A stretch of DNA of 64,000 nucleotides from an uncultured Bacteroidia bacterium (GCA_902802535.1 CADCML010000003.1:1-64000); one strand, 5' to 3'. Positions 17,769-27,766 are shown, counted from the first letter of the stretch. A program made the numbers and translations. Notes: a model not told the origin generated them from the letters alone.

Positions 17769-18335
17769 TCAAACGACGGAGCCCAAAGGCTCCGTTTTTT
17801 TTCCCTCCTGCTCCTCATCTTTCCCATCCGACGGCAAAACCTCCTTGGCATAGTCCTTCACCAAATCAAAGCCACGATAAACGTAGGGCACCGTCTCCTC
17901 AATGTAAGGATACAGTTTCGATTTCTCACGCATTTCGGGTTTCAACACGCCTGTCAGTTGGAAATTGTTGAGTACCAACAGCAAAAGGCTGCACAACAAC
18001 ACACCCTTGGCCACGCCAAAGACAAAACCGCCCAATTTGTTGAAAAAGCTCAAGTTCATGGCTTCTATCAAACCAGTGACCGCCTTGCCAATCATGTTGA
18101 CAACAATGACCAAAAGGATGAAAGTCAGCACAAAAGCAATGGTATTCAAGTATTTGGGATTAATCTCCATAAAGTCCTGCAAATGGTTCGCAGTGAAGTC
18201 GGAAAAATGCATGGCACCATAAATGCCCACTCCGAAGGCCAACAAGGTGACCACTTCGATGACGAGACCCTTTCGGAAGCCCTTGAAACCGAAGAGGAAA
18301 AGGATTATTGCTATGATAATGTCGAGGTAGTTCAT
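17769..18335 (-). CDS. CvpA family membrane protein
   Basis: A 188-residue protein beginning MNYLDIIIAIILFLFGFKGF then RKG, the classic CvpA start, with four membrane helices (about 3-20, 25-45, 62-82, 100-120) and a hydrophilic tail. E. coli CvpA is tied to colicin V production and envelope integrity; a general envelope role is likely. The last residues (TEPLGSVV) are encoded by the terminator hairpin shared with the converging DUF4294 gene. Confidence 0.85.
   Translation of the reverse strand: MNYLDIIIAIILFLFGFKGFRKGLVIEVVTLLAFGVGIYGAMHFSDFTANHLQDFMEINPKYLNTIAFVLTFILLVIVVNMIGKAVTGLIEAMNLSFFNKLGGFVFGVAKGVLLCSLLLLVLNNFQLTGVLKPEMREKSKLYPYIEETVPYVYRGFDLVKDYAKEVLPSDGKDEEQEGKKTEPLGSVV
17776..17803. 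terminator. Terminator between DUF4294 gene and cvpA, inside the cvpA frame
   Basis: Stem ACGGAGCC/GGCTCCGT with loop CAAA and eight T. It begins nine bases after the DUF4294 stop, and its stem is the last codons of the CvpA gene. Confidence 0.85.
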
Positions 18336-18394
18336 TTTTTATAGGGGGTAACCAACGTGTCAGCCCTTATTATTTTTATATGTCAGCCTTTTTT

Positions 18395-19663
18395 CTATTT
18401 CGAATAATACAGTATCATCCGTTCAATCGCACGTTGGCAGACGGGACAAAAATCATGGCCCTTGAAGGTCTTCATCAGGCAGTCCATCTTGGGACTGTAG
18501 ATGCCTTCAGGCTCATAGCCGCCACCTTCAAACACACCAATTGTCTGCTCGTATTTCGGCTCGCGCGGGGTCGGGACGGGAGTTTTTTTGTCCACCATGT
18601 CCTTCCACTTCGCGTCGAAGTTGACGAGCGTAGTCAGATTGGGTTCCCAAGGTTCAAGGTTGTTGTTGTACATGTCGCCGTAAGTGTCGTCGTTGTAATA
18701 TTCATCGGCCAAGCCTGCAAAACCATGCCCGAACTCGTGGATGATGACATCGCTCGAAAAGCCGTTGCTGCTCGCACTCGAGCAATAGAAGTTATAGATG
18801 CCGCCACCACCATATTTTTCCGTGTTGACGAGGATATAAATCTGGTCGTAAGGCACCTGTCCGGCCAAATCACGGATGTCGCGGTTATCGGTGCTCATGC
18901 AATAGCGCTCCGAATCGAAAGTCCAGAAGCTGAAGCGCATCACCGTGTTCTTGTAGATATGGTCACCTGGCATGGTGCAGCCACTTTCGGCAGAGGGGGC
19001 CATCACGCCACGGATGTTGAAGCTCTCGCGATAACGGTCGTAAGGCGCATAACTGAACATGCTCTTCACGAAGAAATCGCAATCCTTGACGAACTTGCCC
19101 ATCTCAGCCTGGGTGTAACCTTCTGGAAGTATCACAATATCAACGGCTTTCGTATAGTCTTTGTTGCCAATCCAAGCATCGTAAACGGACAAGTTAAGGT
19201 TGTCGTAATCGCGGATGAAATAGTCGTCGGGACTAACGGTGAAGCGCATTCCTTCCTTGAGTTGGCCTTCCCAAGTCTTGTAGCACAAGGCAATGTCAAT
19301 TTTCACCTTGGGAAATGGCACAATGACCGACTCGTCGAAGGTCTTGGTAATCCGTTTGGCCTCGTCGGTGGTCTGCCACTCGCCATAAAGGTTTTGGTAG
19401 CCCCTGGAGAACAGCAAGTTATTGGTTCCCGCCTCAAATACCTTGACGATATAGTTGCCGAATTCGAGCGTATCGACAAGATTGTTTTTCGAACCGCTCC
19501 AATACGGTTCGCGAATCAGTTCCTTGAGCGAGAACGTGGTCGCATCATGGTTTCCCGTCAAGCCATAATCGACGCGAAGCGAGGCCTCTGCAAAATAACG
19601 GTCGAATTGTGCCCAAGCCATACACGGCAAAAAAGCAAACAATAGGATGAATGTCTTTTTCAT
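18395..19663 (-). CDS. Secreted M64 family metallopeptidase (IgA-peptidase type)
   Basis: A 422-residue protein with signal peptide MKKTFILLFAFLPCMAWAQ. The N-terminal beta domain (about 25-165) is followed by the M64 catalytic domain: VDIVILPEGYTQAEMGKF, YRESFNIRGVMAPS, and the zinc motif HEFGH (H309, E310, H313) continuing GFAGLADEY. The C-terminus keeps CLMKTFKGHDFCPVCQRAIE. The founding member cleaves immunoglobulin A, but most Bacteroidota homologues are untested. There is no T9SS domain, so it is probably periplasmic or exported otherwise. It starts three bases after the stop of the next upstream gene. Confidence 0.88.
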   Translation of the reverse strand: MKKTFILLFAFLPCMAWAQFDRYFAEASLRVDYGLTGNHDATTFSLKELIREPYWSGSKNNLVDTLEFGNYIVKVFEAGTNNLLFSRGYQNLYGEWQTTDEAKRITKTFDESVIVPFPKVKIDIALCYKTWEGQLKEGMRFTVSPDDYFIRDYDNLNLSVYDAWIGNKDYTKAVDIVILPEGYTQAEMGKFVKDCDFFVKSMFSYAPYDRYRESFNIRGVMAPSAESGCTMPGDHIYKNTVMRFSFWTFDSERYCMSTDNRDIRDLAGQVPYDQIYILVNTEKYGGGGIYNFYCSSASSNGFSSDVIIHEFGHGFAGLADEYYNDDTYGDMYNNNLEPWEPNLTTLVNFDAKWKDMVDKKTPVPTPREPKYEQTIGVFEGGGYEPEGIYSPKMDCLMKTFKGHDFCPVCQRAIERMILYYSK

Positions 19664-19666
19664 AAT

Positions 19667-20299
19667 TTATTCGTTGGTATTGGTATTATATATTGCATCA
19701 AACACCGCCTTGAGATGGGCGAAGTTATCGGAAACAAAACGCAGCATAAACTTGCCGCTCTCCACCACTTCGGAGTTGCTATTCGCGCTGATTTTCTGCA
19801 TCTTACCATCCTTATCCGAGGTCTTGTAGATGGTGTGGATGACTTCGCCCGCTTCATCATAATATTGCCGCAACTCGGTTTTGCCCGAATAATTCTGGTT
19901 GATTTCATCGTATTGCGTATAATAAAACAACGGCCGTCCATTGTCGTCATAAAGATACTCCTCATAATAGTTGCGTGCGGCCACGTTATAGGTGTTGCAC
20001 ACCATGCGAAGCGCATAGCCCTTAAGGTCAGGCTCTTCTTCGTTCCCGATTTCGTTGTAATAGAACTTCGTTTCCTCAGTGCGTTGCCCCGTGGCAGGCC
20101 AGTTTTGTTTCCTGACCACGGTAGCATAGTTGAAAGGCGTTTCCTTATCCTCGTTTTGGGCGACCAAATCCTTGCCTTCGGCATACTTGTCTCGAGCCAA
20201 CTGGATTCGCGCTTCCACTTTCGGGTCTTTGTTTTGGGCCATCGCCGGCAAACTGAAGGCCAAAAACAGCATAAACACAAACAACACTTGTTTCTTCAT
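19667..20299 (-). CDS. Secreted protein of unknown function paired with the M64 peptidase
   Basis: A 210-residue product from the ATG at 20299, with signal peptide MKKQVLFVFMLFLAFSLPAM then AQ. The mature part has repeated Y-rich strands (EETKFYYNE, YYEEYLYDDNGRPLFYY, LRQYYDEAGEVIHTIYK) that resemble MORN or toxin-repeat-like beta hairpins. I do not recognise the family. The start follows TACTTTTG (minus strand, 20,352-20,359). It ends three bases before the M64 gene, so the two are co-transcribed and may act together. Confidence 0.7.
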   Translation of the reverse strand: MKKQVLFVFMLFLAFSLPAMAQNKDPKVEARIQLARDKYAEGKDLVAQNEDKETPFNYATVVRKQNWPATGQRTEETKFYYNEIGNEEEPDLKGYALRMVCNTYNVAARNYYEEYLYDDNGRPLFYYTQYDEINQNYSGKTELRQYYDEAGEVIHTIYKTSDKDGKMQKISANSNSEVVESGKFMLRFVSDNFAHLKAVFDAIYNTNTNE

Positions 20300-20351
20300 A
20301 ATAAAATGGGGTTTTCGTAACAAAACATAACCGTGATTCAAATTGATTGCA

Positions 20352-20359
20352 CAAAAGTA
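20352..20359 (-). promoter_or_regulatory. -7 element for the unknown-M64 operon
   Basis: TACTTTTG on the minus strand, back to back with the plus-strand element at 20,392. Confidence 0.55.
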
Positions 20360-20391
20360 GTAAAAAAAACAGGAAACCCCAAAAAAAGCCG

Positions 20392-20399
20392 TATTTTTG
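20392..20399 (+). promoter_or_regulatory. -7 element of the double ABC ATPase gene
   Basis: TATTTTTG, 17 bases before the ATG at 20416. It makes the longer in-frame start at 20,347 untenable. Confidence 0.6.
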
Positions 20400-20415
20400 C
20401 CCTAAATATAGTCTG

Positions 20416-22125
20416 ATGTCCAACGCTCTGTTATCCATCCGCAACCTCAGAGTTGCCTTCAAGCACGAAAACCAATGGTCCGAAGCCGTCCATGGCATCG
20501 ACTTGGATGTGTTTGAAGGTAAGACCGTAGGATTGGTTGGCGAGTCGGGCTCGGGCAAGTCGGTGAGCTCATTGGCGGTGATGCGTCTGCTCAACGAAAA
20601 GATGAGCCGCATCGAGGCCGACAACATCCAAATCGGAGGCGAGGAAATCAAGGACTATGGGGAAAAAGACATGGCCGAGGTGCGAGGCAAACGCATCGCC
20701 ATGATTTTTCAGGAACCCATGACCTCGCTCAATCCCGTCTACAAATGCGGTTTCCAGGTTAGCGAAATGATTTTGCAACATGAATCGACGAGCAAAGACG
20801 AAGCAAAAAAGCGGGTCATCGAGCTCTTCAAGCAGGTAATGTTGCCCCGTCCCGAAGCCATCTACGACAGCTATCCCCATGAACTTTCAGGCGGGCAGAA
20901 ACAGCGCGTGATGATTGCCATGGCCATCGCTTGCCATCCTCAGTTGCTCATCGCCGACGAACCGACCACCGCTTTGGACGTGACCGTACAATTGGAAATT
21001 CTCAAGCTGCTACGCAAATTGCAAACCGAAACCGGCATGGGCATGATTTTCATCACCCACGACTTGGGCGTGGTGGCCGAAATTGCCGACGATGTGGCCG
21101 TAATGCACAACGGCGAGATTCTGGAACACGGCCCAGTGCATGAGATACTCCACCATCCGCAACATCCATACACACAAGGCCTTTTGGCCTGTCGTCCACC
21201 CATGGACGTACGCCTCAAGCGGTTGCCCATCGTCAAGGAGTTTTTGGATGGACAATGGCAAGGCGGCAAACAACAGATCCTCCGCGACCTGCAAATCACC
21301 GAAACAGAGCGGAAAGACCATCTCGCCAAACTTTACGCCAAACCGCCTTTGCTGAAGGTGGAAGGACTGAAGACCTGGTACCCCTTGCGGCGAGGTGTGT
21401 TCAACCGCGTTTATGATTATGTGAAAGCTGTCGACGATGTCAGTTTGGAAGTCTTCGAGGGCGAGACACTCGGCTTAGTGGGCGAATCGGGATGCGGAAA
21501 AACCACCTTGGGACGTTCGATTCTGCGTTTGGCCGAACCCTCAGGCGGCAAAGTTTGGTTCGATGGCACTGAGGTGACCGCCTTGGAAGGACAAGACTTG
21601 CGCGACTTCCGCAAGCAGGCGCAGATTGTTTTTCAAGACCCCTACTCTTCCCTCAACCCTCGCCTCACCATTGGGGAAGCCATCGCCGAACCCATGCGGG
21701 TGCATGGAATTCCTTATCGTGAACTGCGCGACGCTGTTTGCGACCTGTTAGAGCAAGTAGGGTTGCAAGCCGCACATTACGACCGCTATCCACACGAGTT
21801 TTCGGGTGGACAACGCCAACGCATCTGCATCGCACGCGCCTTGGCCGTCAACCCGCGCTTAGTCATCTGCGACGAATCGGTGTCGGCTTTGGATGTATCG
21901 GTGCAGGCCCAGGTCTTAAACCTACTCAACCGACTGAAAGAAGAGCGGCATCTTACCTACATCTTCATTTCGCACGACTTGAGTGTGGTAAGGTTCATGA
22001 GCGACCGCGTCGTGGTGATGTACAACGGCAAAACCATTGAAACGAACGACGCCGACGAACTGTTTGAGCATCCCCAAAATGCCTACACTAAGAAATTGAT
22101 TGCCGCCCTGCCAGGACGAATGTAA
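20416..22125 (+). CDS. Peptide ABC transporter, two fused ATP-binding domains (DppD-DppF type)
   Basis: A 569-residue protein with two nucleotide-binding domains in tandem. Domain 1 (about 5-260) has [21 protein letters not shown], signature LSGGQKQRV and [13 protein letters not shown]. Domain 2 (about 315-565) has [37 protein letters not shown] and [13 protein letters not shown]. Both carry the short C-terminal segment found in oligopeptide transporters. The fusion corresponds to YejF or DppD+DppF, and likely works with the OppC-type permease at 12,286. Confidence 0.93.
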   Translation: MSNALLSIRNLRVAFKHENQWSEAVHGIDLDVFEGKTVGLVGESGSGKSVSSLAVMRLLNEKMSRIEADNIQIGGEEIKDYGEKDMAEVRGKRIAMIFQEPMTSLNPVYKCGFQVSEMILQHESTSKDEAKKRVIELFKQVMLPRPEAIYDSYPHELSGGQKQRVMIAMAIACHPQLLIADEPTTALDVTVQLEILKLLRKLQTETGMGMIFITHDLGVVAEIADDVAVMHNGEILEHGPVHEILHHPQHPYTQGLLACRPPMDVRLKRLPIVKEFLDGQWQGGKQQILRDLQITETERKDHLAKLYAKPPLLKVEGLKTWYPLRRGVFNRVYDYVKAVDDVSLEVFEGETLGLVGESGCGKTTLGRSILRLAEPSGGKVWFDGTEVTALEGQDLRDFRKQAQIVFQDPYSSLNPRLTIGEAIAEPMRVHGIPYRELRDAVCDLLEQVGLQAAHYDRYPHEFSGGQRQRICIARALAVNPRLVICDESVSALDVSVQAQVLNLLNRLKEERHLTYIFISHDLSVVRFMSDRVVVMYNGKTIETNDADELFEHPQNAYTKKLIAALPGRM

Positions 22126-22206
22126 AAAAACGGCGGCAAGCAACGCCTACACATCATCGTAAGCGTCACAAGCCGCCGCATGTCTGAGGGAACTCTCTTG
22201 CTTCTA

Positions 22207-22284
22207 GTCATTGCGAGCGAAGCGTGGCAATCCAAAAAGACAACTCGTTATCTGGATTGCTTCGTCGTTCCTCCTCGCAATGAC
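22207..22284. repeat. Dispersed inverted repeat, family E, copy 2
   Basis: GTCATTGCGAG..GGCAATCC at the left and CTGGATTGCTTCG..CTCGCAATGAC at the right, with a central spacer. It sits between the converging ABC ATPase and the small anchored protein. Confidence 0.85.
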
Positions 22285-22302
22285 ACAAAGCAAACGAACA
22301 AA

Positions 22303-22569
22303 TTACTCTTCACGACGTTTCTTGGCCATCATGTAGGCTGCACCAAGGCCGAGCAGAACGGCAACACCGCTGCCTAGAGGAGCATCCTGGTTGTCAGCCA
22401 AACCGTGGTTGGGAAGTCTGGGATTGCCTTCAGCGCGTATACCATACAACTCGGTGGCTGCGGGTTCTGAGGCAGCTCCACGTTGGAACAAACCACCATC
22501 ATTAGGATTGGCAAAAGTCGTCAGGCTGAGGCCGAGGACGATTGCTATGGTCATTGTTAGCTTTTTCAT
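22303..22569 (-). CDS. Small exported protein with C-terminal membrane anchor
   Basis: An 88-residue product: signal peptide MKKLTMTIAIVLGLSLTTFA, a short proline and glycine-rich body, then a tripartite tail of PLGSG, a hydrophobic stretch (VAVLLGLGAAYMMA) and KKRREE. That layout resembles C-terminal sorting signals (motif, helix, basic end). I know of no assigned enzyme for it and do not recognise the family. It lies just upstream of family E copy 2 and next to a T9SS adhesin gene. Confidence 0.65.
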   Translation of the reverse strand: MKKLTMTIAIVLGLSLTTFANPNDGGLFQRGAASEPAATELYGIRAEGNPRLPNHGLADNQDAPLGSGVAVLLGLGAAYMMAKKRREE

Positions 22570-22637
22570 CGTATTTAGGTTTTTAATGTTTGTTTTCTAT
22601 GTTTTTTAGCTCTTTGAATGGCTGTCAGCTTTTAGCC

Positions 22638-22691
22638 GTTAGCTATTAGCAACTTTGACGCTGGCTAATAGCTAACAGCTAGCTAATAGCT
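22638..22691. repeat. Inverted repeat (GTTAGCTATTAGC) downstream of the adhesin gene
   Basis: GTTAGCTATTAGC (22638-22650) and GCTAATAGCTAAC (22664-22676) form a perfect 13-bp stem, followed by a further partial copy AGCTAATAGCT. It may act as terminator for the minus-strand adhesin gene, though no T-run follows. Confidence 0.65.
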
Positions 22692-22695
22692 CAAA

Positions 22696-25600
22696 TTATC
22701 TCACCACCACCTTCTGCGTCTTCACATTGTCGCCATTGATGAGGCGGAGCATGTAAACGCCAGGCTCTTGTTTGATGCTGATTTCGGCGTTGCCGTTGAT
22801 GGTCTCACTTCTGAGCACGCGGCCCATCACATCGACCACTTGCAGGGTGGCTTCACCTATGTTGCTGACGACCCATTCGTTGCCATTGAAGAAGGCGAAG
22901 GTATCAGCATCAGCATCAGCATCGGCATTCTCATGAACGTTGGCGTTAGCCTTGAACACCAAGCGGAAGCGCGTGGCATAGTCGTTGGTATTGGCTTCGA
23001 AGCTGTAGCTCGGAGTGGCGAGCAGGTCGACATCGGCACCAGTCACATTGTCGATGAGGTGGAGATAGTTCATATTCACGTTCTCAGCATCGACGCTGAT
23101 GGTATAGTTGCCATTGGTTTCAGCCTTGAAGTTGAGAGGCATTTCGCCTTCGTTGGCACTACGTACTACGGCGTAGTCTTTGTTGCCCTGCGAGAAATAG
23201 AGCTTGGTGCTCTCGGGGTTAAGTTGGAATTTTCCAAGCATATTGCCATTATCGAAACGCACAATAGCACGATCATTTAGGGCAACACCACGATTCAATC
23301 CGCTAACGGTCAAGTTAAGGGCACGGGCAGCAGCAGGAGCAGTGCGATTGAAGAAATATTGTGTGTTCACATCAGTTTCTTGCATGAAGATGCCCTCCAA
23401 CGGACGCATATAAGTTTCGTTGCTCGGAACCACTTCATTGCCGCTAATCTTGTAGAAACTGGCGGCTGTACCATCACTCAACACAGGATAGGCATTGCAA
23501 GCAAACGGATTGCCGGCAAGGCTCCAACCATTGAACGGGTCGGTTGAAACTTCTTGATAAAGGCCGCCGTAAACGAAATCGTTGTCTGTGCTAGGAGTCA
23601 CTTCGCCCACAAACTCAAGGTCCGTATTGACACTGTTGGCATAAAGGAAGCCTTGGCCTTCGTTCATCACGAATCCATATTCCTCAGCCTCATAGTTGTG
23701 CCATTCCTCACCTGGCATCCAGCTTGCAAATTCATAAAGGTCAAAGTTGTTTTCAAGCATACCATCCACTTGACTGGGATCGACGGAGAAAGGTACAGAA
23801 ATCAGATAATAGTTGTCCTTGTCGCCAATATAGCGGTTGATATGCTTTTGCATGGTAACATTGATGTTGCCAACGCTGTGAACGAGCTGACCATTTTCTT
23901 CAATAACGAGGTTATCAGTGACATCCGAAGCGTATGTCAAAGCGTAAGTACCCATATTAAGGCTGTAGTTGCTCGGGATGATAGATGGGCCAACCATCTC
24001 AATGGCTGCGGCAGCCGTTTCATTAGCGAACACGCGGGTATAGAAACTCGTGGTGGAAGTGATTTCACCTTCTTGCTTGTAAAGCTGGATGGGTTGCTGA
24101 CCAACGTAAGAAGAGGTCTTGTAATAGCGGAATCTGTTTTGATTCGAAGCCTTATTGTATCTTAGGTAAGCTCCACCTTTACCAACGATGTTTACACTAT
24201 CGCCACCAAATGAAATTGCATTATTGTAAACCGTTTCTGTGCTTGACAGCAATCCATTGGCATCAGTATTTTGGCCGATGTACAAGCCACTTGCACTTTT
24301 AATGGAAACAGAATCTCCAACAGTCGGAGCAATGGTAAAGATGGCGGCATTGGTTTCATAATTACCAGAAATGCCGTCGCTATTAAAACGAATACTAACG
24401 GTATTATTATCAGCATCCAATGTCGTCAGAGCACCATTGAATGCAACACCATTGTTTTCGCTCACAATAAGATAATTACCAGACCAATCCTCAGGAGTTT
24501 CAGTAACTTTAACATAGTTGCCAGAACTAACGGTTCTTGAATAGACAGCATAGAAAACCACACCATCATCCGTGAGTTCATAAGATGAGCCTGGGGCCAA
24601 AATGCTTTCGTTTGCCACATCATTGGGATCGAGTGTCCAACCAGCAAAGGCCAGACCACCAACAGCAGCTCCATTGCTTAACGTGATTTCCGTGCCATGT
24701 TGAACTGTACCTAATGTACCGTTGATGGAGTACTGATAGGCAAAACCAGATTGGGCGATTTGAACATCCGTCGGGTTGACAAGCTGCAGATTATCGTAGT
24801 AGCCAACATTGGCCGTCAGTGAAACCACATTGTTCTTCTCAACACCGCTAAGGTTACGCACTATGATAGTGTTTTCACCTTGAGCGATGGTATAGTTCTG
24901 ACCACTGATGAGGGTAACGGTAGCGTTCTCAACCCTAACAAGCGTAGCCTGAATTGTGTTATCAATTTGGGCAATGGTTTTCAAAGCAGGAGTAACCGTA
25001 TGGTTATGCGAAATCACGGTTACAGTAGGAGCGTTTGTACTGCTGCCAATTTCCAAAAGACCGTGGTGAGAAGTCAGTTCACCTTGCACGCGGATTTCAT
25101 CACCTTTAGCCACTGTAGTGGTAAATGCACCATAGACGACTATACCAGCGGTGTTGTCCTGCATATAAACAGTCTTGGTTCCGTTTCCAGTAACACTGGT
25201 TACGACACCCGTCGTGAGCACTACATCACCAATAGTTTGTGCACGAACTTCGGCAATGGTCATTGGCGTTACAATAGTGTAAGTAGCAGTGGCAACACTA
25301 CTAAAATCTTCACCAACATAGGCAATAGCATTGATAGTAGTGGTTTCCGAAACCGTGATGGCTCCATCGTATTGTGTACTGGTGTTATCAGGTGTTGTGC
25401 CATTTGTAGTATAGTAAATGGTGGCACCCTCAGTGGTGCAAGCGATGGTCACATTTTGGGCTTCATAATAAGTGCCAGCCTCGGGACTGAATGTAGGTGT
25501 AGCAACTGCGGGAACAGTGGTGATAAGCGTTAAGTCATCAATGTTTCTGACTGCAGTTGAACCTTCGTAACATAACCTAACATACACATCAGTGTATTGA

Positions 25601-27675
25601 GTAAGATTTGCAGTGAATTCAACCCATGTTCCAACAGACATGCTCGTTGCGCTTTGTGTTGCAACATTAGTCCATGCTTCCCCGTCAGAGGAAACCTGAA
25701 TATACCAAGCGGAAGCTGTGGTATTGGTAGATTGTCTTGTTACATAGCAGGTCAAGATGTATGGCGTGGCAATCTTTTCTTTTGTAACAATTTTACCAGA
25801 GGCTTTGCCGCCTGTAGTTCCATAATAAGTGCCGCCATGAGCGCTAACATTATTAGCACCAGTCTGTTGTGATACTATATTAACGAACTCCCAATCAGTA
25901 TAAGCGGAAGCAGCATTTTCAAAATCAATCACATAGCCAGGAACTGATGGAATGATGGTATAGGCAGCTTCAGCGATGGCACTGTTGTTATAATTGTTTT
26001 TCACAGCCATTGCTTTAACTGTAGTGGTTTGGCTGATTGTGAAAGGCATATAATAAACAGTGCTTTCAATAGTAGGATCTTCACCATCTAAAGTATAGTA
26101 GATGGTAGCACCTTCTGTAGCGCAGGCGATAGTTACAGTTTGAGCTCCCGCATACGTGCCAGCAACAGGGTCAAGTGTTGGGGTAGCAACCGTAGGCAAT
26201 TCAATGACATAAGCAGCCGTTGCCACATTACTATGGTCTTCACCATTATAAGCAATGGCCTTGATAGTAGTAGTTACCGAAACTGTGATAGCTCCATTGT
26301 ATTGTGTGCTGTTGTTATCAGGTGTTGAACCATCAAGAGTATAATAGATCGTGGAACCTTCTGTGGCGCAAGTGATGGTCACGCTTTTAGGTTCAGTGTA
26401 AGTACCAGCTACTGGGCTGAACACGGGTGCAGCAACAGTTGGAGGAACGGTGGCCTCGTATTCAACGGTGATAGTTCTAATCTTACTTGCAGTGGTATTA
26501 TTAGTAAAAGCAACGGTACTGACTGGATCGCCAGTGGCAGTCCAAACAGAGTTATTAACACCACTCAATGCTATTGTATTGCCATCAAATGTTATCTTTG
26601 TAATGGCATTGCCTTCGGGAACAGTGAAAGCCAACGTGCCATTACTATAAACGCGCAAATCAGTATTGCCACTACTATTCCAAACTCTAGTATTTGTTGT
26701 TCCATGGGTAATATTCATAGTGACATCACCAATCGTGTAATCCGTATCAGGATCAAGATCTGTTCCAGCACCACTTGAAGGCTTCGTAATATTCAAAGCT
26801 TCCAATCCTTCATCAGTGTTGAAGATGAAGGTGCTGCCAGTGACAGGCGTGGTGTCAGTAACTTCAATAGTGTATGTAGCCGAAGAAGAACCGTATGTAT
26901 CATTACCAGCATAGGAAGCAGTGATGGTCGTGGAGCCTACTGCAACCAGCGTCACAACGCCATTGGCATTAATGGTAGCAATATCATCATCGTTTGATTC
27001 CCAAGTCACGGTCGCTCCATCAATCAAATTATCATCATTGTCCTTAACCGTTGCAGTCAACTGACCAGCTTCGGTGCCAATGTACAAATCGGTGTTAGTG
27101 ATGCCAGAAGCATCAATTGTTACAGTGGTTGGTGTGGTTGTAGAACCGCCAGCTTCAACATATGAAAGGCTAAAAGAATAATACCTAACATTAAAGCCTG
27201 TTTCTTTTATATGAGAAATCTTAACTCCATAAGCGTTATTCACAGCTGGAACCGAAACCGTGAACTCGCTTCCAGTTGTATTGGTAATTTTAGTTGTTAC
27301 AATAGTGGATGTTCCCTCAATTACATTCCCTTCATTATCCAACAAAGCGACAAGTACATTATTATCTAAAGGATCTTTAGTAGTACCACCACCGAGTTTT
27401 GCAGTAAAACTAATACTTTCAGGCGTTGTAGTCCAATATGCAGTACTACCTTTTAACTGAAGATATTTTTCTGTTGTTCCAGCAGTACCTGTGCCATCTT
27501 GATAATAGCCAGTTTTTGGTTCTGCAACTTTAGTAAAAGTCTGACCCTCTGTGTATGTGTCAGTACTTCCGCTTCTTGAGAACGAAGCTACTGTTGTTTG
27601 TCCCCATCCCGTAATCGGAACAAGGAACGCGAGCAGCGTAAGTGCTGCCATCAAAAATGTAAATTTTCTTTTCAT
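22696..27675 (-). CDS. Large T9SS-secreted multidomain surface protein
   Basis: A 1,659-residue protein with signal peptide ending LVPITGWGQ. Approximate order: beta domain (25-175); Ig-like BIG_2 domain (185-275, VTWESNDDDIATINANGVVT); beta domain (280-410); two chitobiase-like units (412-575, TIYYTLDGSTPDNNSTQY); a jelly-roll or adhesin domain (580-725); a third chitobiase-like unit (725-805); an OB-fold domain similar to DUF5689 or YhcR (806-965); an InlB-like beta repeat; a further domain (1050-1200); and a C-terminal 430 residues shared with the giant glycosidase, ending in a T9SS sorting domain. An acidic AD repeat (ENADADADADTF) is encoded by a hexamer repeat. No catalytic site is evident, so it is probably adhesive or carbohydrate-binding. 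Confidence 0.83.
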   Translation of the reverse strand: MKRKFTFLMAALTLLAFLVPITGWGQTTVASFSRSGSTDTYTEGQTFTKVAEPKTGYYQDGTGTAGTTEKYLQLKGSTAYWTTTPESISFTAKLGGGTTKDPLDNNVLVALLDNEGNVIEGTSTIVTTKITNTTGSEFTVSVPAVNNAYGVKISHIKETGFNVRYYSFSLSYVEAGGSTTTPTTVTIDASGITNTDLYIGTEAGQLTATVKDNDDNLIDGATVTWESNDDDIATINANGVVTLVAVGSTTITASYAGNDTYGSSSATYTIEVTDTTPVTGSTFIFNTDEGLEALNITKPSSGAGTDLDPDTDYTIGDVTMNITHGTTNTRVWNSSGNTDLRVYSNGTLAFTVPEGNAITKITFDGNTIALSGVNNSVWTATGDPVSTVAFTNNTTASKIRTITVEYEATVPPTVAAPVFSPVAGTYTEPKSVTITCATEGSTIYYTLDGSTPDNNSTQYNGAITVSVTTTIKAIAYNGEDHSNVATAAYVIELPTVATPTLDPVAGTYAGAQTVTIACATEGATIYYTLDGEDPTIESTVYYMPFTISQTTTVKAMAVKNNYNNSAIAEAAYTIIPSVPGYVIDFENAASAYTDWEFVNIVSQQTGANNVSAHGGTYYGTTGGKASGKIVTKEKIATPYILTCYVTRQSTNTTASAWYIQVSSDGEAWTNVATQSATSMSVGTWVEFTANLTQYTDVYVRLCYEGSTAVRNIDDLTLITTVPAVATPTFSPEAGTYYEAQNVTIACTTEGATIYYTTNGTTPDNTSTQYDGAITVSETTTINAIAYVGEDFSSVATATYTIVTPMTIAEVRAQTIGDVVLTTGVVTSVTGNGTKTVYMQDNTAGIVVYGAFTTTVAKGDEIRVQGELTSHHGLLEIGSSTNAPTVTVISHNHTVTPALKTIAQIDNTIQATLVRVENATVTLISGQNYTIAQGENTIIVRNLSGVEKNNVVSLTANVGYYDNLQLVNPTDVQIAQSGFAYQYSINGTLGTVQHGTEITLSNGAAVGGLAFAGWTLDPNDVANESILAPGSSYELTDDGVVFYAVYSRTVSSGNYVKVTETPEDWSGNYLIVSENNGVAFNGALTTLDADNNTVSIRFNSDGISGNYETNAAIFTIAPTVGDSVSIKSASGLYIGQNTDANGLLSSTETVYNNAISFGGDSVNIVGKGGAYLRYNKASNQNRFRYYKTSSYVGQQPIQLYKQEGEITSTTSFYTRVFANETAAAAIEMVGPSIIPSNYSLNMGTYALTYASDVTDNLVIEENGQLVHSVGNINVTMQKHINRYIGDKDNYYLISVPFSVDPSQVDGMLENNFDLYEFASWMPGEEWHNYEAEEYGFVMNEGQGFLYANSVNTDLEFVGEVTPSTDNDFVYGGLYQEVSTDPFNGWSLAGNPFACNAYPVLSDGTAASFYKISGNEVVPSNETYMRPLEGIFMQETDVNTQYFFNRTAPAAARALNLTVSGLNRGVALNDRAIVRFDNGNMLGKFQLNPESTKLYFSQGNKDYAVVRSANEGEMPLNFKAETNGNYTISVDAENVNMNYLHLIDNVTGADVDLLATPSYSFEANTNDYATRFRLVFKANANVHENADADADADTFAFFNGNEWVVSNIGEATLQVVDVMGRVLRSETINGNAEISIKQEPGVYMLRLINGDNVKTQKVVVR
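22903..22926 (-). repeat. In-frame hexamer repeat encoding Ala-Asp
   Basis: Three ATCAGC units and one ATCGGC give an alternating Ala-Asp tract just before the T9SS domain. The repeat unit is a multiple of three, so slippage would change linker length only. Confidence 0.75.
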
Positions 27676-27766
27676 TGTGTTGTAATTTTAAGTTGTTAAT
27701 ATTCAATTATTTATTATTTTTCATCCAAAATCCATCGGTCACGCGATAGCGCACAGATAGAGGCTA

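Noticed and set aside
18380-19645. Long open frame opposite the M64 peptidase gene
   Set aside because: The minus-strand gene has a signal peptide, the HEFGH site and family motifs over its whole length; the antisense product has none.
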